From the IMG/VR virus record IMGVR_UViG_3300045257_000193, positions 1 to 64,000 of that record: a stretch of 64,000 nucleotides of DNA; one strand, given 5' to 3'. Positions 16,553 through 25,778 of the stretch are shown in pieces. The notes below the pieces were generated by a model. It was not told the origin of the DNA. It made no database searches and was given only the letters and a program-made list of their open reading frames with translations. Positions within the stretch are counted from its first letter, which is position 1; the number at the start of each line of letters is the position of its first letter. Made by a program: the position numbers and the translations under genes. The stretch is from a virus.

Positions 16553-16929
16553 TGATCAGTAAAAAACCAGTAGCTAAGCGCAGCAAATACGGAAACGTAA
16601 AGACAGAATACAGCGGATATAAATATGATTCAAAAGCAGAGGCGCTGTATGCCCAACATCTTGATTTAAGAATACGAGCCGGAGAGGTGGAAAAATGGGA
16701 TCGCCAGGTAGTTGTTCATTTGGATATAGGCAAGGTTAAGATTTGTAAATACATAGCCGACTTTGTTGTAACGCTTAAAGACGGGTCGGTAGAATGGATT
16801 GATGTAAAAGGAGTTAAAACTTCTGTATTCCAAATAAAGCATAAGTTATTAAAGGCATTAAGGCCTGATATAAAATTAATACTTATAGAAAAGAAGAAGC
16901 CGGCAAAGAAAAATATTAAAAAGAAATGA
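16552..16929 (+). CDS. DUF1064 PD-(D/E)XK nuclease-like protein
   Basis: A 125-residue protein with the DUF1064 order: SKYGNVKTEYSGYKYDSKAEA (Glu30), QVVVHLDIG, CKYIADFVV (Asp70) and EWIDVKG (Asp84, Lys86), then FQIKHKLLKAL. This is a small phage PD-(D/E)XK nuclease fold, proposed to resolve or process branched DNA. It starts with GTG at 16552, which overlaps the HNH stop, and overlaps the phosphatase ATG. The C-terminus is a Lys-rich tail. Confidence 0.75.
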   Translation: MISKKPVAKRSKYGNVKTEYSGYKYDSKAEALYAQHLDLRIRAGEVEKWDRQVVVHLDIGKVKICKYIADFVVTLKDGSVEWIDVKGVKTSVFQIKHKLLKALRPDIKLILIEKKKPAKKNIKKK

Positions 16930-17621
16930 GAATAGTAGCAATAGGGGATACTCACGGACGAGACACGTGGAAGAAAATTGTTGATAAAGAAATGGATGCA
17001 GATAAAATTGTATTCATGGGAGACTACTTTGATAGCAAGGATAATATCAACGCTGAAATTCAAAAGTTAAACTTTAAAGAAATTTGCGAGATAAAGCAGT
17101 TGTATCCTGAAAAGTTCATTTTGTTATTTGGCAATCATGATTTTCATTATATCAGAGGTATACGCGAACAATATAGCGGATTTCAGGAATGGCAAATGAC
17201 TGATATTGGGGAGTTAGTCCATAATGCCATAGATAAAAATATAGTGCAGATGTGCTATATGAACGGAAACTTTATGTTTACTCACGCAGGAGTTACTAAA
17301 ACTTGGTGTGAAAACAATGGAATAGATTTGTCACAGGATATCGAAGAAGCAATAAATCTAAAGTTCTATTTTAATCCTGCAGCATTCAAGTTTAAGGCTG
17401 GCAAAAACGCTAGTCAATATGGTGATGATGTTACTCAATCCCCAATATGGGTAAGACCATCAAGCTTATTAGAGGATCAGATAAACGATTATATACAGAT
17501 TGTTGGCCACACAGTTCAGAAAGAAATTGTTGACTATATAGCATTAAGTTTAATTGATACGATCGAAGTTGGTGAGTATTTATCAATAACTAACGGGAAG
17601 CGTAAAACAGAAAAACTATGA
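16926..17621 (+). CDS. Metallophosphoesterase (calcineurin-like)
   Basis: A 231-residue protein with every metal-binding block of the family: GDTHG (Asp8, His10), GDYFD (Asp33, Asp36), GNHD (Asn70, His71), THAG (His120) and GHT (His195). Phage relatives of the lambda phosphatase remove phosphate from proteins or nucleotides. It sits in a string of overlapping DNA-metabolism genes. The substrate is unknown; NAD- or nucleotide-related targets are possible. Confidence 0.85.
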   Translation: MRIVAIGDTHGRDTWKKIVDKEMDADKIVFMGDYFDSKDNINAEIQKLNFKEICEIKQLYPEKFILLFGNHDFHYIRGIREQYSGFQEWQMTDIGELVHNAIDKNIVQMCYMNGNFMFTHAGVTKTWCENNGIDLSQDIEEAINLKFYFNPAAFKFKAGKNASQYGDDVTQSPIWVRPSSLLEDQINDYIQIVGHTVQKEIVDYIALSLIDTIEVGEYLSITNGKRKTEKL

Positions 17622-18223
17622 GCGAACTAGATTTCTCCGGACTATACTGGAATGCACATAATACAAAGAAGCCACTGGTAGATTTATACCCAGAGATAAA
17701 CCAATACCCAGAACTTCGCTACGGCGGCATATACAAACAGGATAGTATACTAAAGTATATAAATTACCTATACTCAGAAGGAACGCCGCTAATCAAGAAG
17801 TTCAAGGATAACCTTTTAGCTAGAAAGACGGAAGCGCTAAAACTTGCCGGTATAAAACTTAATGACCATGTAAAATCAGATCTATTCGAATTTAAGGATC
17901 CGGAATTTACCAAGGCAGTTGTAAAGTTCCTGGCAATTCAGAATAACCCTCTTTGGGCCAATATTGTGGTGGATAATCAATTCATGGAGGATAACATGCT
18001 TATCGTGTTATCGCAATCCTTAGATGGCAAAGACAAGGATATTGCACAGACAGCAAAGATTAAAGGTGATCTGCTTAGGATAAATTCGGAAGTACGCGAT
18101 CGATTGACTGGATATTACAAGGAGTTCTTTAAAAATGATACCGCACTTCAGAATGCGGCTAAGAAAGTAGAGTTTAGGGCAACAAATCCCGAAAGCGTGG
18201 CTAAAATCAATAGAGACTTTTAA
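17618..18223 (+). CDS. Hypothetical helical protein, small-terminase candidate
   Basis: A 201-residue, largely helical protein (FKDNLLARKTEALKLAGIKL, then long helices to residue 190). It lies shortly upstream of the large terminase and overlaps the phosphatase stop. Size, helicity and position would suit a small terminase subunit, but I see no clear HTH signature, so this is inference. Confidence 0.4.
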   Translation: MSELDFSGLYWNAHNTKKPLVDLYPEINQYPELRYGGIYKQDSILKYINYLYSEGTPLIKKFKDNLLARKTEALKLAGIKLNDHVKSDLFEFKDPEFTKAVVKFLAIQNNPLWANIVVDNQFMEDNMLIVLSQSLDGKDKDIAQTAKIKGDLLRINSEVRDRLTGYYKEFFKNDTALQNAAKKVEFRATNPESVAKINRDF

Positions 18224-18224
18224 T

Positions 18225-18521
18225 ATGGATACCGGAGAAAAATCACCCAAACCAATTGATAATATAGCAATAGGTGTAAATAACACCCCTACTGGATTAT
18301 CAAATCATGATATAAAATGGAGTATAACAACCGATCACAGACTTATTATTAAAAAGCCTTTACAAATAAATTGGGAACCAAAAGAAGATATTACAACATA
18401 TGAATTAGCTCAATGCCAAAATATATTAATGATAATATCAAGAGGGCCAATAATGCCAGAATGGATAGATATGACACCTACATACATGCGCCACTTTAAT
18501 ATAATAGATCCAAACAAATAA
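18225..18521 (+). CDS. 98-residue hypothetical protein
   Basis: A protein with a Pro/Asn-rich first half and short beta/alpha elements. It is compact against its upstream neighbour (one base apart). No family recognised. Confidence 0.5.
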   Translation: MDTGEKSPKPIDNIAIGVNNTPTGLSNHDIKWSITTDHRLIIKKPLQINWEPKEDITTYELAQCQNILMIISRGPIMPEWIDMTPTYMRHFNIIDPNK

Positions 18522-18532
18522 AACCTAAAACT

Positions 18533-18877
18533 ATGTGTACATCTACTACAATATCGCCAGAAGAAGTTATCGATATCATTTGTCAATTCTACGAACTAGA
18601 TGTTGAAAAATTAGTCAAGAGAAAAGAAACCGGACGGCATCACCGTTCTAAAGAATACGTAAAAGGACGCCAATTCTTCGCATACTGGATGATGAAAAAC
18701 ACAGAATTATCTCAAACAAAAGTTGGAAGATACTTAGATGGTGTTGACCATTCCACGATCAGCCATTCAGTTGATACCGTTTTAGAAGAAATGAACTTGT
18801 ATTCTCGCTATAAAAAGGAGATATTTACTTTAAATCAGCTAATACAGGAAAGAGAAGCAGCATTAGCAGTAGCATAA
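18533..18877 (+). CDS. DnaA domain-IV (origin-binding HTH) protein
   Basis: A 114-residue protein matching the C-terminal DNA-binding domain of DnaA: SPEEVIDIICQFYELDVEKL, a basic R-rich segment (residues 30-42), ARQFFAYWM-like GRQFFAYWM, and the recognition helix GVDHSTISHSV (Asp72-His73-Ser74-Thr75). It lacks the AAA+ ATPase domain. It could bind DnaA boxes to redirect host initiation, serve the phage origin, or recognise DNA for packaging, since the terminase lies close by. The leader AACCTAAAACTATG resembles leaders of several reverse-strand genes. Confidence 0.75.
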   Translation: MCTSTTISPEEVIDIICQFYELDVEKLVKRKETGRHHRSKEYVKGRQFFAYWMMKNTELSQTKVGRYLDGVDHSTISHSVDTVLEEMNLYSRYKKEIFTLNQLIQEREAALAVA

Positions 18878-18879
18878 AT

Positions 18880-19143
18880 ATGGCAAAGATGTTCATACCA
18901 TACATGGGTAAGTTAGATGGAAGTGCATTTGTTCCTTGCTCAGATATAAAATTGAAAACCAAGAAAAGGCTGAATAGAAAAGCTTGGTTATTTTATAAAA
19001 ATAAACCATTAGGCAGACTATCCAGAGCTATGTTTGTTTCAGCAATTGAATATGATCTTGCTATTTTAGAGCAACCGCTTAGAATAAAAATGAACAAACT
19101 AGTTTTAGATACATTGCTTGATGGATATATAATTGGTAGATAA
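18880..19143 (+). CDS. 87-residue basic hypothetical protein
   Basis: A small basic protein (KLKTKKRLNRKAWLFYKNKPLGRLSRAM region) with a helical C-terminus. It sits between the DnaA-like gene and the homing endonuclease; its TAA overlaps the endonuclease ATG. Unknown function; DNA binding is plausible from charge. Confidence 0.5.
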   Translation: MAKMFIPYMGKLDGSAFVPCSDIKLKTKKRLNRKAWLFYKNKPLGRLSRAMFVSAIEYDLAILEQPLRIKMNKLVLDTLLDGYIIGR

Positions 19144-19700
19144 TGGAGCAGGAAGAAGAAGTAAGAGAGGTGATGATTGAAGGGTATCCGGATTACGGAG
19201 TGGATACCCTTGGGAACGTTTGGTCGTATAAGAAGGGTATTAGAAAGAAACTAAACCATACAATTGGATCGCATGGATATCCATATATTTCTACATCGGT
19301 AAAAAGTGTAGTAAAGAAATTTACAATTCACCGTCTCGTTGCTAAAGCATTTCATGAAAATCCGGAGAGCAAACCAATGGTTAACCACATAAATGGAATA
19401 AAAACCGACAATAGGGCAATCAATTTAGAGTGGTGTAATAATAGTGAGAATTTAAGGCATGCATATCGTGTAATGAAGGTTGTTCCACACAGTGTAGGAA
19501 AGTTTGGCGTTTTGCACCACAATTCTAAGCCAATAATTCAAATGACTAAGAATGGTGAATTTGTAGCGGAACATGCGGCAATAGCTGAAGCTGCAAGACA
19601 TATAGGATTAAGTCACACATCTATAATCAAAGTACTATCAGGTAAAGGTTCAACTTGTGGAGGGTTTACGTGGAAATACAAGGAGGTGACTAGTGTTTAA
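19143..19700 (+). CDS. Homing endonuclease NUMOD4-HNH-NUMOD1
   Basis: A 185-residue protein. Residues 10-45 form a NUMOD4 module (GYPDYGVDTLGNVWSYKKG). Residues 60-100 are the HNH core ([25 protein letters not shown]). The C-terminus has a NUMOD1-like DNA-binding helix (IAEAARHIGLSHTSIIKVL) and GGFTWKY. It lies directly upstream of the terminase gene and overlaps it by 8 bp, a typical site for free-standing homing endonucleases. Confidence 0.9.
   Translation: MEQEEEVREVMIEGYPDYGVDTLGNVWSYKKGIRKKLNHTIGSHGYPYISTSVKSVVKKFTIHRLVAKAFHENPESKPMVNHINGIKTDNRAINLEWCNNSENLRHAYRVMKVVPHSVGKFGVLHHNSKPIIQMTKNGEFVAEHAAIAEAARHIGLSHTSIIKVLSGKGSTCGGFTWKYKEVTSV
19681..19687 (+). promoter_or_regulatory. Shine-Dalgarno sequence of the terminase gene
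   Basis: AGGAGGT lies 5 bp before the GTG at 19693, inside the end of the homing endonuclease gene. Nearly all other genes here lack such a site, so this decides the terminase start and hints at a different origin for the junction. Confidence 0.6.
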
Positions 19701-21756
19701 GCCTTTTGAAAATGGTACATCAGTTGTTATTCAGGATATAGAGATATTCTTGCCACCCTTCCCTTTTGTGCCAAATTACTACGATGGGAGTGGTGATTTA
19801 ATTGTTTCCGATGTTTTATTTTCAGATCAAGAAAAGGAAGGTCAATATTGGAGACGAGTTTTTGATCAAGTCTCTTATAATGAAAGGCGCAAGGAAGAAA
19901 AGCGACTTCAAAAACAGAACCCAGAATATATTGACGAAGACTTAGAGGAAATTAGAATCCTTGAGTGGAAACGCCGTATGAACGGTGTTTGGATGATGAA
20001 TAATGGCGATCCGGTCTATATGCCCGGCTTATATTATTTCTACCTAGCTCATTGGGTAATGGACACCGGATACGCAAAATTCAGGATACCAGACTTAGAA
20101 GATTTTTTATTTTGGCAGTATTGCTGTGAGGATCCATTATGCTTAGGTATGTTAAAGGTCACGGTTAGGCGTAACGGAAAGACGTACCAGGCAACAGTTA
20201 AGACTGCAGAGTATGTAATTAGACAAAGATTTAAGCACGGAGGAATACAGTCAAAAGCAGATGCCGATGCAAAAAAAGTTTATACTAAACACTTAATACA
20301 GCCATTAAAATATGTTGTTGACTTTTTCAAGCCAACGATGGACGAACAAAAAGGCGCAGCTCCTAAAAAGGAACTTTCATTATCTAAAACAATAACAAAA
20401 GACACTGATCAGCACGAAGCGTTTGAAACTGAACTTGGGTCTCTTATCGATTATAAGCCATCAGACATTATGGGTTATGACGGGGATAAATTACACAGAT
20501 TCACGCACGACGAAGTTGGAAAGACCACATTAATAGACGTTTACGAAAGACACAGAGTTGTCCGTAAATGTTGTACGGATACCGAGACGGGCCATTATAT
20601 CGGCAAAATGATAGCTACAACAACTGTTGAAGATATTGAAAAAGGCGGCAAGGAGTTTAAAGAATATTGGGACGGATCTAATCAAAAAAAGAAACATCCA
20701 CAAACCGGACAAACAGAATCAGGATTGTACAGATTCTTTGTTCCGGCTTTTAGAACAAAGCATTTTGATAAATATGGTTATCCGGACGAAGATCGCGCTA
20801 AGAAGGAAATATTGGCAATGCTTGAAAGCTATTCCAATAATCCCAAAATGCAGACTGCTGAGAGAAGGATGAATCCAATGACAGAAGCAGATCTTTTCGC
20901 ATCTGATGCCGAACATTGCCCTTTTAACGTAGCCGTAATCGATAGCACGTTGCAATATATATCAATGCTTCCGGATAATGATAGGGAGCGTTGTAGAAGA
21001 TTTGATTTGGTATGGGAAATTCCTGATGTAAAAGTAAAAGCAATCCCCAATTCAACAAATGGTCGGTGGTCTATATCCTGGTTGCCGCCAGAATCTGATC
21101 AAAATCAAGTGCATGATAGCGGAGGTTCAGAACATAGATTTAAACCACTGAATGATCATAAGTTTGCAATGGGGTGTGATCCGGTATCTATGGGTATAGA
21201 AGCTGTACACGGAAGTTCTTGTGCAGCCATAGCTGTCTATAGAAAGGCGGACGTTCATCATGAGGCTGAATTGTTTTCCGAAAACTTTATAGCTGATTAT
21301 GTGCATGACCCAGATAATCCAGAAGAGTTTTATGAAGACCAAATAATTGCTTGTTTCTTTTTTGGATGCGAAGTTCTTATAGAAAAAAACAAGTTCGATA
21401 TTTACAATTACATGAAAAGGCGTGGGTATTTATCCTTTGTGATGTCTCAGCCTGAGAACACCGTATCTATCACCCACAAGGGAGAAATGAAAGAGGGGAT
21501 ATCTGCTGGTACATATACTATTGATTTATATGTAACAAGGTTAAAGTCTTGGTGGTCTCTACATGGTCACAGATGTAGGCAAGAAAGGGTTTTAGAGGAC
21601 GCCAGAAGCTTTACCGTTAAAACTCGCGGCGAACACGATTTAACCGTTGCTTGCGGCTGGGCCAGACTTGCCGCGGAGAAACCATACAAACCGAAGACGG
21701 TTAATATACCGATCGGCTCACTATTTTCATTTAGGGAGCAACAAAGTAGACATTAG
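19693..21756 (+). CDS. terL: Terminase large subunit
   Basis: A 687-residue packaging motor of crAss-like type. The N-terminal part has [19 protein letters not shown] (residues 103-121). The ATPase has a Walker A variant RRNGKT (Lys163), Walker B with THDE (Asp273, Glu274) and a coupling TTTVE motif (309-313). The nuclease domain starts at [10 protein letters not shown] (Asp496). It translocates DNA into the prohead and cuts it. It starts with GTG behind an unusually good Shine-Dalgarno site. It ends in TAG, which overlaps the end of a reverse-strand homing endonuclease. Confidence 0.9.
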   Translation: MFKPFENGTSVVIQDIEIFLPPFPFVPNYYDGSGDLIVSDVLFSDQEKEGQYWRRVFDQVSYNERRKEEKRLQKQNPEYIDEDLEEIRILEWKRRMNGVWMMNNGDPVYMPGLYYFYLAHWVMDTGYAKFRIPDLEDFLFWQYCCEDPLCLGMLKVTVRRNGKTYQATVKTAEYVIRQRFKHGGIQSKADADAKKVYTKHLIQPLKYVVDFFKPTMDEQKGAAPKKELSLSKTITKDTDQHEAFETELGSLIDYKPSDIMGYDGDKLHRFTHDEVGKTTLIDVYERHRVVRKCCTDTETGHYIGKMIATTTVEDIEKGGKEFKEYWDGSNQKKKHPQTGQTESGLYRFFVPAFRTKHFDKYGYPDEDRAKKEILAMLESYSNNPKMQTAERRMNPMTEADLFASDAEHCPFNVAVIDSTLQYISMLPDNDRERCRRFDLVWEIPDVKVKAIPNSTNGRWSISWLPPESDQNQVHDSGGSEHRFKPLNDHKFAMGCDPVSMGIEAVHGSSCAAIAVYRKADVHHEAELFSENFIADYVHDPDNPEEFYEDQIIACFFFGCEVLIEKNKFDIYNYMKRRGYLSFVMSQPENTVSITHKGEMKEGISAGTYTIDLYVTRLKSWWSLHGHRCRQERVLEDARSFTVKTRGEHDLTVACGWARLAAEKPYKPKTVNIPIGSLFSFREQQSRH

Positions 21757-22298
21757 TCTAATCGCCTCCAAAGGAACCCGCCAGCGATTTTGCCAGGAGT
21801 TTTAGATGCTATGACTATAGAGTTCATTCCTATTTTGTTATCATTATAGGCTTGTTTTATTGATTCATATACTTTAACTGGGATACTATCAATAGTAAGT
21901 TTTTCAATCCTTATACCAGCAATTCTATCCTTTCCGAACCTAGTTCGAACAGACCCTACTTTGCCAAGGGTATCATGAGAATGGTATTCATTTTCTTGAT
22001 ACGTACACCATTCTAAATTTTCAACTCTGTTATCGGTCTTTATACCGTTAATATGATTAACGCATGGCTTATTATCCGGGTTTGGAATAAAGTGCAACGC
22101 AACCAGCCGATGCACTGTAAAAAACTTTCTTTTTGCATTATTACTTAATCCAATCCTAGGATACCCATATCTATTATTTGGAGTAGCTCTTTTCTTTTTC
22201 TGCTTAGTTGTCCAATAGTCTAATGAAAATACTTCTCCATTAGTATTTATAGTGTATAGGTTTTCGTAATTAATAATTGGCACTTCTAAAATTTCCAT
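21753..22298 (-). CDS. Homing endonuclease NUMOD4-HNH, reverse strand
   Basis: A 181-residue protein from the ATG at 22298 ([20 protein letters not shown]); an upstream in-frame start at 22358 adds a non-family 20-residue leader. It has NUMOD4 (residues 1-35), the HNH core with [19 protein letters not shown], and a C-terminal DNA-binding segment ending GGFLWRR. It is inserted between terminase and portal on the opposite strand. Its HNH core is encoded by an 85-bp stretch identical to one in the gene at 48862-49446. Confidence 0.9.
   Translation of the reverse strand: MEILEVPIINYENLYTINTNGEVFSLDYWTTKQKKKRATPNNRYGYPRIGLSNNAKRKFFTVHRLVALHFIPNPDNKPCVNHINGIKTDNRVENLEWCTYQENEYHSHDTLGKVGSVRTRFGKDRIAGIRIEKLTIDSIPVKVYESIKQAYNDNKIGMNSIVIASKTPGKIAGGFLWRRLD
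22008..22092. repeat. 85-bp perfect direct repeat, copy A (HNH core)
   Basis: Identical over 85 bp to 49147-49231. It encodes the [19 protein letters not shown] to NLEW part of two homing endonucleases. The sequences on either side differ, which points to gene conversion or recent shared ancestry of that segment. Confidence 0.9.
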
Positions 22299-22398
22299 AT
22301 AACAAAATTGACCTTTACATACTAGGAATGTCTCACGATTCTGTTCTATAAAGGCCAATGATAAAGATTTTTTGCCCTATTGTGAGACAAGCGATAAA

Positions 22399-22430
22399 CA
22401 AATATATGAAATATAAAAATAAAAAACTAA
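22399..22430 (-). promoter_or_regulatory. Possible promoter for reverse homing endonuclease
   Basis: TATATTTG on the reverse strand (22399-22406) is a perfect -7 box. The -33 position, 20 bp upstream, reads TTAG, a poor match. Located 101 bp before the ATG at 22298. Confidence 0.35.
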
Positions 22431-22460
22431 ATTAGCGTAACTTATTGAAAATAATTAACT

Positions 22461-24854
22461 ATGAGGTCATTCTCCACAAGTTCAGATATATCTCTAATTA
22501 CAGATAAATACCAGACGTTAAGTTCGGGGAGGCCCTCGCACTTAATCCCGCCCAACCGAAAGGATAAGGCTTGGTGCCTACAAATGGTAAGGTGCGCTTA
22601 CAACGAGTTCAGGAATAACTGTCCGAACTTGTTCTATAATGCTGCTGCCAACTACACGGAAAATATACGATACTTTCAGGCACTCCTTGATCCGGAACGT
22701 TATATGGATCAGTATGATAATAATCAGTCAGTAACAGAGAACCAAACCAGCGTAGCAAGGGATAAGAGGATATTAAACGTTGCCTCTAAATATATCAGGA
22801 TACTTAAAGGTAGATTGTCGGACCTGAAATTCGATATTACAGCTACTCCTATTAATGCTTTGGCACGTCAGCATGAGGAGGAATTTACTTCTCGTATCCG
22901 TGCCGCAATGAAAGCAAAGAAAATTGCTGATCAGTATAATCTTCCTGAGATCAATAAAATGCTGCAGGAACTAGGGTTTGATAGTTTACCAGCAGATACC
23001 GAAGAATTAGAAATACAAAAGTCTAATTTATCAATGCCGTATCAAATGGCAATGAATATTGAATTATTCTTACAGTATGCTAACCAGGTTGATAATTTAG
23101 AAAGAAAGTTACAGGAAGAAGACCTGGATGTTATTTTACAAGGGTGCTACGCTACAAAAGTTACAACGGATGCAGATGGTACACCAATAGCAGAGAAGAT
23201 AGATCCAAGATCACTTTTAGTTGGATTTAGTAATACAGAAGATTTTAGGGACGTTTCGGAAATTGGCCAGTATAGGGCCATATCAGTACCTGAATTAAAA
23301 GAGGAAGATATCGACCAACAATTAACTGAGGATGATTATTTTGACATAGAAAATAATGTTGCGGGAGTAAATGTTAATAATATTGACCGAGCTATTTATT
23401 TCGCGGATAAATATCTGTCTAAAAAAGTATTGATCTTAGATTTGTACTTTTATTCATGGGACGAAGAAGTAAAAGTTCTAAAGAATAATTCCCAAGGGAA
23501 CCCTAGAATTCACATGAAAAACTTCGACTATTACAGAAATAGAGAAGATGAATTCTACAAAAACAATCCTGGCAAAGAAATATTCAGAACAAAAAATCAA
23601 GTTGTATACAAAGCATCGTGGATTGTTGGGACTGATTACTTATACAATTGGGGATTATTCAGAGATACGGCTAGATCACAATCGGACCCATACAGAACTA
23701 AGTTGCCTATTCTCATTACGGCACCACTTATCAAGGATGGTCAGACTCATTCAATGATGGATGAAATTAAACCAATTATTGATGCAGTTCAGTTAAACTG
23801 GCAAAGAATACAAGAAGTAGTTGCAAAAGCAATGCCACCAGGGTTTACTATTGATCCTAATGGGCTTATGGATGCAGTTCAAAGTATCGGAGACAAAAAA
23901 TACGATTTCCAAAAATTGCTACAAATGGCAACAAAGGAAAACATTCAATTAGTTTCAGCGAGTAAATATGCAGCTCATGGCAATAAATCTGTAGAGTTGA
24001 ATTACGGTGGATTAGGTCCTGACTTCCAAGGATGGATTACGGCACTTAATTACAATCTCACTTTAATTCAAGAGATTACCGGATTCAATTCAGTTGCGGC
24101 AGGATCACCTGAAAAATACATGGGGAAAGGTGTTTCTGATAACGTAATGCAGACAGCGGACTTCTCTATTAAACACTTATACGAAGCAAAGCGCATGCAT
24201 TGGGAAGATATCAATAGGCTGAAAACAACCTTGGGTATGGATCTTATTGCATCCGGGAAAGCGATTGGCATTAAGAAAGCAATCGGATCAGAAGCATTCG
24301 ATTACATGCAGATCAATGCACAGGCAAGTAAATATGAATATAGTATTTCTGTTAACTATAGAGCATCAGCTGAAGTTTGGGCAGATCTATATGCTGCAGC
24401 TAAAAATGCCCAGGCAGTCGGTCCGGAACAAGGTGGTATTACACTAGATGACTACCTTCAATTAACAGAGTGTACAACATTAAAACAAGCAAAGGCATAT
24501 CTGTATATAACAATTAAGAATCACAGAAGACAAGCGCAGGATCAGCAACGTCAAATTGTACAAGAGAAAGCGCAATCGGATCAGGAAACAGCTAAAAATT
24601 CTGCAATGATTCGCCAGCAAGAGTTACAGGCACAGGCTGAAATTGATTCTAATAAAATAAAAATGCAATTAGATGCAGATCTTACAAAGTTGAAAGCTAC
24701 GCATGAGTATACAATGATTGAACAGGAAGCTCAAAATCAAAGTAAATCAAATCATATCGTAACTAAGGAAACGTATAATTTGCAGGATACGCAGATTAAG
24801 GCCAATGCCAACATAGACAGGCTTAGAACTACTGGCAGCGGCGTTGAAAAATAA
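22461..24854 (+). CDS. Portal protein
   Basis: A 797-residue protein placed between terminase and scaffold/capsid, of the length and sequence type of crAss-like portals. The N-terminal part has KDKAWCLQMVRCAYNEF, the middle has a long helical region (RILKGRLSDLKFDITATPIN), and the C-terminus from about residue 690 is a Gln-rich long helix (barrel-like). It should form the dodecameric vertex ring for DNA passage. An intrinsic terminator follows at 24928. Confidence 0.85.
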   Translation: MRSFSTSSDISLITDKYQTLSSGRPSHLIPPNRKDKAWCLQMVRCAYNEFRNNCPNLFYNAAANYTENIRYFQALLDPERYMDQYDNNQSVTENQTSVARDKRILNVASKYIRILKGRLSDLKFDITATPINALARQHEEEFTSRIRAAMKAKKIADQYNLPEINKMLQELGFDSLPADTEELEIQKSNLSMPYQMAMNIELFLQYANQVDNLERKLQEEDLDVILQGCYATKVTTDADGTPIAEKIDPRSLLVGFSNTEDFRDVSEIGQYRAISVPELKEEDIDQQLTEDDYFDIENNVAGVNVNNIDRAIYFADKYLSKKVLILDLYFYSWDEEVKVLKNNSQGNPRIHMKNFDYYRNREDEFYKNNPGKEIFRTKNQVVYKASWIVGTDYLYNWGLFRDTARSQSDPYRTKLPILITAPLIKDGQTHSMMDEIKPIIDAVQLNWQRIQEVVAKAMPPGFTIDPNGLMDAVQSIGDKKYDFQKLLQMATKENIQLVSASKYAAHGNKSVELNYGGLGPDFQGWITALNYNLTLIQEITGFNSVAAGSPEKYMGKGVSDNVMQTADFSIKHLYEAKRMHWEDINRLKTTLGMDLIASGKAIGIKKAIGSEAFDYMQINAQASKYEYSISVNYRASAEVWADLYAAAKNAQAVGPEQGGITLDDYLQLTECTTLKQAKAYLYITIKNHRRQAQDQQRQIVQEKAQSDQETAKNSAMIRQQELQAQAEIDSNKIKMQLDADLTKLKATHEYTMIEQEAQNQSKSNHIVTKETYNLQDTQIKANANIDRLRTTGSGVEK

Positions 24855-24927
24855 TAATTTGTATTAATGATTTTTATTATTAACTTTGGTTAAAGTTTAG
24901 TTAGATAAGTAGTTTAAATTAGGTTTA

Positions 24928-24963
24928 AGTTAGCCGGGGGTAGTAGCTCGGCTAACTTTTTTT
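24928..24963 (+). terminator. Intrinsic terminator after portal
   Basis: AGTTAGCCG (24928-24936) pairs perfectly with CGGCTAACT (24949-24957), a 9-bp stem followed directly by a T7 tract. It ends the terminase-portal transcript. Confidence 0.85.
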
Positions 24964-24969
24964 GCCTCA

Positions 24970-25003
24970 TAAAAAAACTACCACACAAGTTAATGTATGG
25001 TAG
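24970..25003 (-). terminator. Intrinsic terminator for reverse gene at 25037
   Basis: On the reverse strand CTACCATACA pairs with TGTGTGGTAG (10 bp with one G-T), followed by a T8 tract (24970-24977). It faces the portal terminator 7 bp away. Confidence 0.8.
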
Positions 25004-25036
25004 CTTAGAAAACATAAACAAACCAGAAAGAAAGTT

Positions 25037-25309
25037 TTAAGCGTCTAATGCAATAATTGCGGCTACGGTTAATGTAGACTCGTAAAGTTTTGCTGCAAAC
25101 TTTGATGGATCAGCATATTTGAATAAAGACTGTACACCAGTTGCGGCAGTTACCGCTGCTGATACAGAACTCATTTCAACAATATAAGCCTTATTAAAAG
25201 TTTGTGTTACTGCATTCGCGGCTAATTTTCTAACTCCGCCTGGGAAGTCTGGAATTAAACCAAGCTCACCTTTAACTACTGGAATTTGTAAGAAAGTTGT
25301 AGTGCCCAT
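25037..25309 (-). CDS. 90-residue hypothetical protein, possible minor capsid or decoration protein
   Basis: A small Ala/Val-rich protein without charges in its central part. It begins MGTTTFLQIPVVKGELGLIP and ends VAAIIALDA. It is monocistronic, in reverse between portal and scaffold, with its own strong terminator, which suggests high expression. I do not recognise the family; a decoration or accessory virion protein would fit, but that is inference. Confidence 0.55.
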   Translation of the reverse strand: MGTTTFLQIPVVKGELGLIPDFPGGVRKLAANAVTQTFNKAYIVEMSSVSAAVTAATGVQSLFKYADPSKFAAKLYESTLTVAAIIALDA

Positions 25310-25374
25310 AATTTTTTTATTTTAATTGATGGGATAAAAATAGGCTAAATTAAATTTTCAATTTATAATTATAC

Positions 25375-25389
25375 CATAAAAGGTAAGTT
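25375..25389. repeat. 15-bp direct repeat, left copy flanking antirepressor
   Basis: CATAAAAGGTAAGTT, matching 25711-25725 at 14 of 15 positions. It ends one base before the stop codon of the antirepressor-like gene. Confidence 0.55.
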
Positions 25390-25390
25390 A

Positions 25391-25702
25391 TTATTTTTTC
25401 ACATTAACTCCAAGTATTCTCCTAAATTCATATTTTAATTGTCTTCCTGATTCTGATCTTGAAAAAGCGCATAACTCACATGCGAATAAAAGTGTCACAT
25501 GATACCTCTTTCTGAGTAAAACTTCTGGCGCATCAAACAACATACTTTTATGTTTGAAAAAATCAATACCCTCTTCACCTAGCTTGTGAAAATTTTTAAC
25601 CCACCGGCTATAATGTTCAGGCTTATATCCCAAGGCTATAAAAAGGCTTCGGGAATCTACACAACTAATAGAATTATATTCTGTAACCTTAAAACTTTTC
25701 AT
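25391..25702 (-). CDS. AntA/AntB-type antirepressor-like protein
   Basis: A 103-residue protein matching the AntA/AntB domain: a VDSRSLFIALGYKPEHYSRW block (residues 15-34), GIDFF, then HVTLLFACELCAFSRSESGR and YEFRRI. Such domains act in lysogeny control or in superinfection in temperate phages, yet no integrase or repressor pair is seen here. The gene is in reverse orientation within the head-gene region and is bracketed by 15-bp direct repeats, so it looks like an inserted cassette. Confidence 0.65.
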   Translation of the reverse strand: MKSFKVTEYNSISCVDSRSLFIALGYKPEHYSRWVKNFHKLGEEGIDFFKHKSMLFDAPEVLLRKRYHVTLLFACELCAFSRSESGRQLKYEFRRILGVNVKK

Positions 25703-25710
25703 TAACTAAT

Positions 25711-25725
25711 CATAAACGGTAAGTT
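25711..25725. repeat. 15-bp direct repeat, right copy flanking antirepressor
   Basis: CATAAACGGTAAGTT, one mismatch from 25375-25389. It lies 8 bp upstream of the antirepressor start, so the two copies bracket the gene closely. Confidence 0.55.
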
Positions 25726-25778
25726 GCCATTTTACTAATAATCAAAGGTATTATTTTTAGGCCAGAAAAACTACAAAC

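Noticed and set aside
22299-22358. Longer start for the reverse homing endonuclease
   Set aside because: The extra 20 residues are absent from the NUMOD4 family start, and the ATG at 22298 fits the family.
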